Of a stretch of 64,000 bases of DNA, positions 20,261 to 28,849 are shown piece after piece. This stretch comes from Trematomus loennbergii (taxonomy: Eukaryota > Chordata > Actinopteri > Perciformes > Nototheniidae). Each line of letters starts with the position of its first letter. Position 1 is the first letter of the stretch. The position numbers and the translations under genes are program-made. Under the pieces are notes generated by a model, which made no database searches, was not told where the DNA came from, and saw nothing but the letters and a program-made list of their open reading frames with translations. The DNA lies in contig JAAOOA010000060.1 in assembly GCA_012861695.1 (NCBI GenBank), positions 17,522,472 through 17,586,471 of the forward strand, given 5' to 3'.

Positions 20261-22789
20261 GGCCGTGTCTCAATTCAGGGGCTGCACCCTTCGCAGTACG
20301 CAGCCTACGCGGTCCACGGAGGACCCAGCCCCCGTAGACCGGGTAGGCTGGACCGAGCGGCCTACGAAATGAGACGGTCCAGCCTACGGAGCGCTTCGTA
20401 TTTACGTGACATGATACGCGCTGCTCCAGCAGCCTGCTAGCAAATTAGCTTACAAGCTAACTCAGCTGAAAAGGATCCAGAAACTTTACTTTTACTTTTT
20501 TACTTTAACCCTTTTTTGGAGATCACCGACGGCGATGAAATAAAGAGACCATGGCCAGGTAAATAAGATTAAGCAGTTCCTTTAGCCCCCAGTAATGTTA
20601 CATTAGTAAGTTAACAAGTAAATTATATCTGATGTAATTTAATCATATTATTTCATATTTAAAATAAGTCTTAATTTCTCTGTACTAACAAAACAATATG
20701 TTTTTTTAAATGAACAAAAGCATGTTGTATAGATTGATTCTTTACAATATTAGTGTTCTAATCTTAAAGGTGGGGTAGGTCATTTTGGAGAAACCAGCTC
20801 GAGTGCGCTAGAATTTGAAAATACACAACCGGAAAAAATCTGCCACTTCCTTACAGAGCCCCTCCTCCAACACACACGAACGCGCACATGACCAATGAGG
20901 GCACGAGATACGTTTGTGCACAGATGGAAGGCTGACAGGCAGGTAGGCCATCCAGTTATTTTAGCCGGGTCGTGCTTTTTACAGTACTACGGCTTCCACA
21001 GATGCATTTTTTTTATGGATTTTGCTATCGGGATGTTAAGAGCATTCCATGGAATATAACAAAAAGTGTATCTCGAGCCGGTTTCTCAAACTTACCTACC
21101 CCACCTTTAATAGCTGTGATTATAACAGTTTATATTCTCCTTCTTCCCCTAAACCAGCCCAGATGATGTCCTACTGACCCCAGGTCAGCACCACCGTGAC
21201 CCCCCACTCTGCTGAAATACACAATTAAACATTTTTCTATGACCTATTTTTTGTATTAATAAAATTAAACTGAACTTAAGACAGTTTAATGACCTAGAGA
21301 TATCCTATTATTCCACTGCTTAGGTAGACATGTTGGAAATAATGGTTAAAACCTCAGTAAATGAAATAAACAATGTGTTTAACAATTACTATTTTAATTT
21401 AATTTTGTATTTTCATCTTATCACAAAGTAGAGGTAGAATATATCCATCCTCTCTCTGCAGCTTCATGTCTTCTATTATTATAACTTTCATCATTGAGAC
21501 AGAGGAAATCAATCATGTTATTTATCATCACCAGCAGTAAAACAAATATCAGCAAAAGTGTGTTTATCGAGTTGTTTATTTGTATTGTACTATGTGCACC
21601 TCGGGGGGTCCAGGTGGATGGCAGCTCTGTCCTGATGATCCGCTGTGCACTTTTCAGATTAGGGGTCCTTCTCCAGCAGATACATTTCTCCAGAATTGTC
21701 CTAATTACAGAGTAAAACAAGAGAAGAAGAAAAAAGTGAATTAATCATATTAAACACAGGGTTGCAAAAGTCTTATTGCAAAATGTAATTCTAAGCATTT
21801 CAGACAAACAATCCTTAGAGGATCATTTAAAATTATGCACTGTTTTGGTTTTAAAAAAACTAGTGAGATGAAATGACAGTCACACTTTTGACCCTTTGAC
21901 ACCACTGCAAAACAAAAATCAAGCAACAGGCTGCTGTCTATTTTTGATGGTCTTATTATTATGGGATTAGGATAAATTAAATAAACTTTAACCTAAATAA
22001 AAGATGATCAAATCTGGTGGAAATATTTAAAATAACCTTTTTGTTAGCCCTACCTCAAAGCAGCATGAGCTGAATAAAAAGGTTGTAATGTTGTCCCAAA
22101 GTTTAATAAACAGTAAAACATTGCAAAATGTCAGAGAAATAAATGAAGCAAACAGCAGCTACACGTCAGGGTAGCATTTTATAAATCCCACCGTACTGTA
22201 GGCTATACAGGTCTAAATGTTTTCACTTTGGTCTATTTATGTAATATAAAGTATAACTTATCTATAACAGAGCCAAGATCTCTGTATGACTTTAGTAAAC
22301 TTCTGAATTGAATTAAGAATAAGTGTTAACCAACAGTGCAGTACGTCCAGCTAGCTAGTAGTTAGCGTCACAAACGTCACGTATTTATCCGTATTATTTA
22401 ACGAAAATGTACGTTTTAATGTCCCTTGGGTTTGACGTGTGTGACGTTAGTTAATTTAAAGTAAGTTTAAAACCCAATACACACATTTATTAGTGATTCC
22501 TCCGCTTGCTGCTGCTTTTAAATCCACTCTGCTGGGGAGACCGGACAGCCATTTCATTTGAAAAAAACTCACTCTTCCCTGCGCGCATTGCACCCTGGCA
22601 CCCTAGGTAGACCGCGGAGGATACATCAGATGTATCCTTCAAATCTGGGAAAATAAGGCCGCATTCGTGGGCCGCATACGGAGGAGTCTCGTCTTTTTTT
22701 TAAACTGGGACAGCCTTCTTTCGGCGGTGATGTATGTGGTCTACAAATGCAGCCTCCGAAGGGTGCAGCCCCTGAATTGAGACACGGCC
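20261..22789. mobile_element. TA-flanked DNA transposon, 2.5 kb, inserted in the SINE
   Basis: The terminal inverted repeat begins GGCCGTGTCTCAATTCAGGG (20261-20280) and its inverse ends at 22789; the match continues through GCTGCACCCTTCG. TA flanks both sides (20259-20260 and 22790-22791), and removing the element restores the SINE as ...AAATTTCATATGTGTGC. The interior holds no recognisable transposase. A short minus-strand ORF at 21421-21720 has no motif I know. A 341 bp MITE is nested at 20767-21107. The family is uncertain; the 2 bp TA duplication argues against hAT. Confidence 0.85.
20767..21107 (+). mobile_element. MITE, 341 bp, copy 1
   Basis: The ends are AAGGTGGGGTAGGT and ACCTACCCCACCTT, flanked by TA at 20765-20766 and 21108-21109. 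The interior (AACCAGCTCGAGTGCGCTAG, GAGCCCCTCCTCCAACACAC, GCATTCCATGGAATATAAC) recurs in inverted orientation at 63479-63862. It is nested inside the 20261-22789 element, so it inserted after it. No coding capacity. Confidence 0.9.
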
Positions 22790-22824
22790 TATGTGTGCTG
22801 TGTGCTCTGCATGTGTGACCATTA

Positions 22825-23407
22825 CGGAGCGTCCACACAGCAGCGTTAAAAAAATCTTCTAACGCTTCTGCCCATTCACTTTGAATGGGGTGACGTCACT
22901 TTGCCTCACTTTTCGCCGAACTGCATTGTGGGCAGCAGAGCGGAGATTTTCAGGATTTTCAGGATTCAAATTGAGCAATGTTCAACTTTTGAAGCTGAGG
23001 TGGAAGCATCAGCCAATCAAATCCTGTTTATGCAAATCTGACAGTTCAAGCGCTAGCCAATCAAACCGCGTGTAAGCTGGGAGAGACATATATTCATTTC
23101 CTCATATTCCAAAAAATGGAGGAGAAATTAGCGGCAGGGAATCACCCGGTGCTTTATGACCAGTCCCTATTTACCTACCGGGATACAAACCGGAGGAGCC
23201 AGGCATGGAGGGAGGTGGCAGAGACAGTGGTAGGTTTTCGCCTGTTTGGGGAGTTTATATCCAGTTTACTTCGGGCTTTTTTGCTTTGTATGTCGGGGGC
23301 GGGAGATTCATGTGATTGGTTGTTGGTCGCGTTGCTCGCAAAAAATCCCCAAGCTTCAGATACGCCCACCTCCAAGATTTTTTTAACGCTGCTGTGTGGG
23401 CGCTCCG
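22825..23407. mobile_element. PIF/Harbinger-like element, 583 bp, TTA target duplication
   Basis: The terminal inverted repeat CGGAGCG(T/C)CCACACAGCAGC continues to GTTAAAAAAATCTT (22825 onward; inverse ends at 23407). TTA lies on both sides (22822-22824 and 23408-23410). A 3 bp TTA duplication is the hallmark of PIF/Harbinger insertion. The transposase is missing. Part of the second Harbinger gene, a MADF/Myb-like exon, remains inside. Confidence 0.85.
23116..23229 (+). pseudogene. MADF (Myb/SANT-like) exon remnant of Harbinger element
   Basis: Starting at ATGGAGGAG, the frame gives a MADF start: HPVLYDQSLFTYRDTNRRSQ then AWREVAETV, with the Leu-Tyr and Ala-Trp positions typical of the first two helices. 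A donor-like ACAGTG|GTAGGT follows at 23229/23230, where MADF genes often have an intron. The third helix is not found downstream. PIF/Harbinger elements encode a Myb/MADF-type protein that helps the transposase reach DNA, which agrees with the TTA-flanked ends around it. Confidence 0.65.
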
Positions 23408-23416
23408 TTAAAGAGG

Positions 23417-23612
23417 GTTATATCTCACACAGGCTCCGCCCTCTACTGGACTCTATGGGTACTACTCTCTATCATGCTGTGCGTGCTTTCACCTACTGAA
23501 TTTACGTAAACGTAGCCGGCCAATCGAGGCGAGCCTACCTGAATGCGCGCGCAGGCCCACAGTATATAAGGCGGCTACACCCCCCGCCCCACTATCCTTT
23601 TTCTCTTCAGAC
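23417..23612 (+). repeat. Left (5') terminal inverted repeat of DIRS element 2, with TATA box
   Basis: From ACTGGACTCTATGGGTAC through CGTTTACGTAAATTCAG (read inverted) to CTCTTCAG, this segment is the inverse of about 28617-28780. A TATATAAG box lies at 23563-23570, followed by a GC-rich stretch; it would suit the promoter of the element. The outer 46 bp are stored inverted in the internal complementary region. Confidence 0.88.
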
Positions 23613-23670
23613 GAGCTGACAACCGAAGAGTTAAAACGTACGAAGATTAGAAGATTAGAAGAAACGAAAA

Positions 23671-25168
23671 ATGGACTCACCATTACTGGAAGCTCGGCCA
23701 TGCCCCACCTGCCCTGGTTTGATCGCGGGAACCGATCTCCACCCCTCTGCTTAGAGTGTTTGGGGGACCAGGATATGGCCGAGGCGGTGCCATTCACGTT
23801 CGCCATTCCAGCGGGGCGGATGGCTCCGTTTGCCATTGTCGGGCACTTCCGGGTTCGGTCCATCGAGGTCCACCACCCTAGGTGATGACCATGGCGGCGG
23901 AGCGCAGCTGCTCCCAGCGGGCAGCAGGCTGGGCAGGGAGCTGAAAAGAGCTCTGCCACGCTACCGCGTGACAGGGCGACTGCAAATAAACACGGGTGTG
24001 TTGGGCATCTTGCTCATTGCTGGAGATGCCCCCACCTCACCAGATCAGAGTGATTATTTGTAGCTTGATCGTGGCCGCCGCCGTTGTCTGCCGTGTGATA
24101 TCCCGGTGAGCGATCACGCCGCATGGCACTTTCCAAAAAGGACCGTGTTGATCTCCTGGGAGCCCCCGTGTTTACGGAAGGGCTCTTTGGATCGATCTCC
24201 TTGGTCACGTGGGTGAGGAGTAGGCTGCTTCTTGCTCATCCCCAGCGGAAAGAACACTGTCCCACACTCCCCGCCCCCTCTGTAAACTCCAGTATGGGAG
24301 CCAGCAGGTGGGCGCGTGCACGTGAGTGAAATAAACAACCGTAGTGCTGTCAAAGCACTGTGCGGGTTCAAGAGAGTGATGTGTGTGTGAGAAATGCATT
24401 CAAAAACGATTGCATTTATCCCAGTCATCTCTCCACATTTCCACTTTTCACCATAATGTCCGTTTCAAAGAGACGGCATTTGACAGAGCCGCGGCCCCAC
24501 GGGAGCTGCCGCGGTACGTTCAAGAACCTCAGTAGAAAATCTGCCTTTTTTCTGTGTCAGCCCCCATGCCAAAACTCCCTTTTATGGACGGTTTGGCAGA
24601 GGAGTAGGCCACCAGAGAATACTACAGCTTCTTTGCTGTGGCTCCACAGCTGCTGGCATGTCCCCTGAACACAGTTTTGTGGAGAATGGAAGCCCAGCTG
24701 TGTACTGACAGAGTAGAGGGGCATGACGCTGAGACTGGGTTACTCACTCCAGCTTTGCAGCGTCCCTCCTCCATTCAGGGGCAATAGAGAGGCAAATCTA
24801 TCATCCTGGGTGTGTAAAATGCATTCAGTAAAAACTATTGCATTTATCCCAGAGTAAGAGTCATCTCTCTCCACATTCCACATTTCCCCATAATGTCCGT
24901 TTCAAAGAGACGGCATTATGACGACGCGCCACCCCCCCCCCCCCGAGAGCGGGCCGCGGTGCGTTCATGGACAGAAGAAGCTCCGATTAATGCCTCTTTC
25001 TCTCTAAGAGAAAACAGCATTATGGCGGAGCGCGCGTGCCGTGGTGCGTTCAGGGACCTCAGTGAAAAATTGGCCGTTTTTTTCTCTGAGTGGAAACTGC
25101 ATTATAGAAAAACGGCCCTTTCTGTGTCAGCCCCCCATGGGTCAAACTTCCTTTTATGGAGGGTTTGA
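23671..25168 (+). pseudogene. DIRS element 2 gag-like region, broken
   Basis: A Met at 23671 opens a frame with a CPTC pair. After a frame change near 23745 a second pair follows (CLEC), mirroring the paired CxxC motif at the start of gag in element 1. The frame then breaks repeatedly. 24893-25168 holds a short open frame (MSVSKRRHYDD...) that may be gag derived. Assignment rests on position and on the Cys pairs only. Confidence 0.45.
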
Positions 25169-25390
25169 CGGCGGAGTGGGCCACCAGAGAGTACCACAGC
25201 TTCATAGCTGCGGCTCTGCAGCTGATTGCACACCCCCTAACACAATGTTATGGGGAATGGAAAAGCAGTGGTGTATTAACAGAGCGGATGGACAGGACAC
25301 TGAGACTGGGTTATTCACTCCAGTTTTGCAGCATCCCTCCTCCGTTCAGAGGCAGAGAAGGCAAATCTGTCATCCCAGGAGGAGATAGGT
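24395..25390 (+). repeat. Diverged tandem duplication inside DIRS element 2
   Basis: Unit 1 (about 24395-24815) and unit 2 (about 24822-25390) share TTGCATTTATCCCAG, CATAATGTCCGTTTCAAAG, the CAGCCCCCATG...CTTTTATGGA block, CACCAGAGA(A/G)TAC, CTGAGACTGGGTTA and CAGC(A/G)TCCCTCCTCC. Unit 2 has extra sequence after the AGACGGCAT block, including a C14 run at about 24931. The duplication lies just upstream of the reverse transcriptase. Confidence 0.8.
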
Positions 25391-26232
25391 TTCCTCTCGC
25401 ATGTGCACTCTCAAGTCAGAGAGAAGGGGCACTATTCCCTGTACTTCCTGGTTCCCAAGAAGACAGGAGAATTCAGGCCCATTCTGGATCTTCAATGCCT
25501 GAACCAGCACATTGCATGCAAGAAGTTCCATATGTTAACTATGAAACAGTTACTGGACTGGTGCAGCCAGGCGATTGGTTCACAACCATCGACCTGAAGA
25601 ACGCTTACTTTCATGGCGAAATTGCTCCAAGAGCACAGAAAGTATTTGCGTTTTGCCTTCTAGGGGTAGCCTACGAGTACAACAGACTGCCGTTCGGCTA
25701 CTCCCTATCCCCACGCACGTTCAGCCACGACGCTGCAACCGCTGCGGGACCATGGCATGAGGGACGACCTCATAGTTATGGCCAGGTCCAGGGAATGGGC
25801 AATGTTTCACACAGCCCAATTGATCCTACAGCTAACCAAGTTGGGTTGAAAAAGAAGTTGCGGTCAATTGGAAGAAGAGCTCCCCCATACCTCACCAGCA
25901 GGTAGAATATCTGGGGGTGATGCTCGATGCAGGCAGACTATGTGCCACCCTGACAGAAAGCAGACAGGCATCCCTGCTGCGGGCAGTTTGCAGGCTGCGT
26001 CAGGGGGCGACGGTGACAGCTTTGATCATCATGCAGACTTTGGGCTCATGACGGCTGCTCACTCCGTAGTGCCACTCGGACTGCTGCATGCACGTCGCAT
26101 GCAGAGGTGGTTTACCGGCCTTCGTTTAGATCTTAAGACACAAACGACGTCTGGTGACCATCCCCCCCCTCAGTAGAGAGCAACCTCCGATTCTGGGGGT
26201 CCCCAGAGAATCTGCGGAGGGGAGCTCCACTG
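25156..26232 (+). pseudogene. DIRS element 2 reverse transcriptase, deleted catalytic motif
   Basis: In several frames, ILDLQCLNQH, DWFTTIDLKNAYFH and RLPFGYSLSPRTF are clear reverse-transcriptase motifs. The expected YxDD site is damaged: near 25740-25760 the frame shifts and a few codons before the two Asp are missing (the region reads GMRDDL in the alternate frame). The thumb and connection to RNase H continue to about 26150 (HSVVPLGLLHARRMQRWF). This copy could not encode an active polymerase. Confidence 0.8.
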
Positions 26233-26244
26233 GGGCAGGTAACC

Positions 26245-27007
26245 TCCTATATCACAGTGTTCACAGACGCTTCAGTGACAGGATGGAGGGGGGACGTGCT
26301 AGAGAGAGCTGTGGGTGGTTGCTGGCCTCTGGCAGAGGCGCGGCACAGCAACCTCCTGGAGCTGCAAGCAGTGATGTTGGTCCTACAGCACTTCAAACCC
26401 TTAATACAGGGCAAACATGTGCTAGTAGGGAGCGACAACCGCACCACAGTGGCGTACATCAACAGGCAGGGCGGAGTCCGCTCAATAGCCTTGTTGACCG
26501 CAGCAGAGAACCTGTGGCTGTGGGTTTCACAGATTGTGTTGTCTCTAAGGGCCCTGCACATCCCTGCCAGACGAGTGGAGGCTTCACCCGGAGGTGGTGA
26601 AGCAGGTCTGTACTCAGTTCGGGAGAGCAGAGGTGGACCTGTTCGCCAATCGGCGCAACAGCCACTGTGCCCTGTGGTTCTCCCTGGCTCGGTGGGACAA
26701 CCCGCCCTTGGGGGTCGACACATTTGCACACGAGCCATGGCCAAGAAAGCTGCTTTACGCCTTTCCACCGCTGCACCTTATCCCCCCCCTCCTGGAGAGG
26801 GTGAGGCGGGAACAGCTGTCAATCATCCTGGTGGCCCCAGATCGCCGCCTGGCGCCGTGGTACCCGGGGGTAACACAGATGATGGTGGGCCAGCCCTGGG
26901 CGATTCCTCAGGTCTGGGGAGCGCTGTCTCAGGAAGCAGGTGCAATAGGGGCGTTACCCACTCTGGGCCAACCTCTCCAGGCTTGGCTCCTGAGAGGGAC
27001 AGGCTGA
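26245..27007 (+). pseudogene. DIRS element 2 RNase H and methyltransferase-like segment
   Basis: RNase H starts with VFTDASVTGW and contains NLLELQAVMLVL and SDNRTTVAYINRQGG. Near 26567-26580 a frame-changing deletion removes the end of RNase H. The next frame (26594-27007) holds AEVDLFANRRNSHCALWFSL, LLYAFPPLHLI and IILVAP, the same conserved block as in element 1, which I take to be the Dam-like methyltransferase-related domain of DIRS elements. Confidence 0.78.
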
Positions 27008-28031
27008 GACAGGTGGGGCTGTCTGATAACGTTATTCAGACTATCCAAGCAGCAAGAGCAGAATCCACCACAGCTTGTTACAGGCCAAAGTGGGCGGGAT
27101 TCCGGCGATGGTGTGAAGGAAGGAGTCTAGAGCCTCTGTCGTGCACGCTGGGCTCTATTCTTACCTACTTACAGATACTGGTGGACAGGGGGCTGACTCA
27201 TTCCACAATTAAGGTGTATGCAGCAGCCATTTCGTCCTGCCATGAGGGATTTGGAGGCAGGTCAGCCTTCAGTCAGCCACTTATGACACGGTTTTTGCAA
27301 GGGGTCAGGAGGCAGCGCCCGGTAGTGCATGCCTCCGCCCCACAGTGGGACCTGCCGTTGGTGCTCGAGGCTCGGGTCACAGAACCATTTGAGCCTCTGG
27401 AGCTTTCCTCCCTGAAAGCACTGTCATGGAAGACAGCATTGCTACTTGCCTTGACTTCGGCTAAAAGAGTGTCCGAGCTGACCGCTCTGTCGGTACACCC
27501 AAGTTGTCTATTGATCCGGGGTGACCGTAGCGGGGCGACACTTAGGCCGAACCCCTCCTTTACTCCTAAGAGTATCAGAAGTTCATTCAGATCAAGGGCT
27601 ATTCAGTTAGGTGGCTTTAATCTTCCACCCCATATTGGGGCCAGGGAGGCTAAATTGCACCTCCTCTGCCCAGTGCGTGCGCTAGCATGCTATGTAGAGC
27701 GCACGGCTGCCATTAGACGCACTGAACAGCTGTTTGTGTGCTTTGGGGATGGTGTGGCTGGAAAAGCTCTCTCCAAGAAGCGCCTAACATGGCTATGCGG
27801 GTGCATTATGCATGCCTATGGCGGGCGGGGAGAGCCCTCCCCACTGAGGTCCGTGCACATTCTACACGGGCTGTGGCTGTGTCAACAGCCTTATTCAGCG
27901 GCGTGAGTGTAGAAGATATATGCACAGCGGCGTCTTGGTCTACGCCAGGCCCCTTCATAAAATGTTATCTCCTGGACATGTCTGGCTCCTTCTCGTCGTC
28001 TGTGCTTGCAGAGGCAACGCATGACTGGTGA
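26990..28031 (+). pseudogene. DIRS element 2 tyrosine recombinase, one frameshift
   Basis: The N-terminal part (LRQVGLSDNVIQTIQAARAE, then IKVYAAAISSCH) and the first catalytic Arg (AKRVSEL at about 27460-27480) are in one long frame. A frame change in a G-rich stretch at about 27815-27845 leads to the frame with HSTRA (27854-27870) and the Tyr in FIKCYLLDM (about 27952-27978). All four core residues are therefore present but split across two frames. The long frame extends back to 26257 only because RNase H happens to share it. Confidence 0.85.
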
Positions 28032-28080
28032 GAGGGGGGGTGGCTGGGGGTCAGCAGACCCCCCCCCTGGACATAAAGCA

Positions 28081-28335
28081 CTTGTGTTTTCCCATGCTCC
28101 TGAGGGACTCGGGAGACATGGTGCGCAATCAGCCCCATACAGGGCTGGAGGACTTCCTCACTATTGTCCATGCCCACTCTACACGGAGCGTGTGTGAGTG
28201 TGGGGGACGTGGTGCACTTATGTTTTCCCATGCTCCTGAGGGACCTGGGGAACATGGTGCGCGGTAGGCTCCAGACGGAGTCTCTGCACAATTCCATGCA
28301 CACTCTACACGAGGTAAGCGTGTGTGAGTGTGCCT
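28081..28335 (+). repeat. 136 bp tandem duplication at the 3' end of DIRS element 2
   Basis: CTTGTGTTTTCCCATGCTCC at 28081 recurs as CTTATGTTTTCCCATGCTCC at 28217, and CTCTACACG(G)AG...CGTGTGTGAGTGTG follows in both copies. It lies between the recombinase and the internal complementary region. Confidence 0.85.
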
Positions 28336-28487
28336 TATCCAAGTTGCGGCCCCGACTTCTCCACGGTTACAACCGGATGGGAGGAAGTGGGGATGCAGTG
28401 GATGTTAGCCAAAAGCCGGTCAGGGACGGTGTGGTGGGTCGATGTTGTCGGACGACAGGGCGTTTATACATCGGGGCTCCACCCACT

Positions 28488-28586
28488 GTACCCATAGAGT
28501 CCAGTAGAGGGCGGAGCCTGTGTGAGATATAACGGGGGGTTACGTATTGTAACCCTAGTTATATAAGCACAGGCGGAGCCCTCTAC
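28488..28586 (+). repeat. Internal complementary region of DIRS element 2
   Basis: 28488-28533 is the reverse complement of the left outer end (23417-23462). 28534-28586 is the reverse complement of the right outer end (28782-28834). The junction between the halves marks the two element ends joined with one shared GTT. The length (99 bp) is almost the same as in element 1 (98 bp). Confidence 0.94.
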
Positions 28587-28616
28587 CTGGGGGCCCTGTC
28601 TTTCCTAGTCCGCTCG

Positions 28617-28837
28617 CTGAAGAGTGTATAGGATAGTGGGGCGGCGGGTGTAGCCGCCTTATATACTGTGGGCCTGCGCGCGCATTCAGGTAGGCTCGCC
28701 CCGATTGGCCGGCTACGTTTACGTAAATTCAGTAGGTGAAAGCACGCACAGCATGATAGAGAGTAGTACCCATAGAGTCCAGTAGAGGGCTCCGCCTGTG
28801 CTTATATAACTAGGGTTACAATACGTAACCCCCCGTT
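28617..28837 (+). repeat. Right (3') terminal inverted repeat of DIRS element 2
   Basis: The inverse of the left terminal repeat: GAAGAGTG, GGATAGTGGGGCGG, GCCTTATATACTGTGGGCC, GCGCGCATTCAGGTAGGC, GGCCGGCTACGTTTACG, and ACTCTATGGG inverted. The outermost part differs from the left end (TATATAACTAGGGTTACAAT), as in the first DIRS. Confidence 0.88.
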
Positions 28838-28849
28838 TCATCCCTTTCT

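Larger units (their letters stand above)
23417..28837 (+). mobile_element. DIRS-type retrotransposon 2, plus strand, decayed
   Basis: The order is left terminal repeat (23417 to about 23612), damaged gag region with an internal tandem duplication, reverse transcriptase, RNase H, methyltransferase-like segment, tyrosine recombinase, internal complementary region (28488-28586) and right terminal repeat (about 28617-28837). GTT is shared at both edges (23417-23419 and 28835-28837), and removing the element rejoins the SINE tail as AAAGAGGGTTTCATCC. It is related to but clearly diverged from the element at 7161-12847 and lies in the opposite orientation. Confidence 0.93.
20014..28843 (+). mobile_element. 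tRNA-derived SINE, split by three later insertions
   Basis: SINE pieces are 20014-20260, 22790-22824, 23408-23419 and 28838-28843, about 300 bp in total. The head has an A box (TGGCTCAGTCAGTAGGGG, 20021-20038) and a B box (GGTTCAAGTCC, 20064-20074) of an RNA polymerase III promoter. The body has the CTTGAGCAAGGCACC and GATGGGTTAAATGCAGAGG blocks common in fish tRNA-SINEs, and the tail is TGTGTGCTGTGTGCTCTGCATGTGTGACC. CTTTCT at 20008-20013 and 28844-28849 would be the SINE's own target duplication. All three interruptions lie in the last 60 bp. Confidence 0.85.

Noticed and set aside
20261..22789. Assignment of the GGCCGTGTCTCAATTC element to hAT
   Set aside because: hAT insertions give 8 bp duplications; here the SINE shows a clean 2 bp TA.
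23116..23499. 127 aa ORF as a complete host gene
   Set aside because: It crosses the end of the Harbinger-like element into the DIRS repeat; only the first 38 codons look like protein (MADF).
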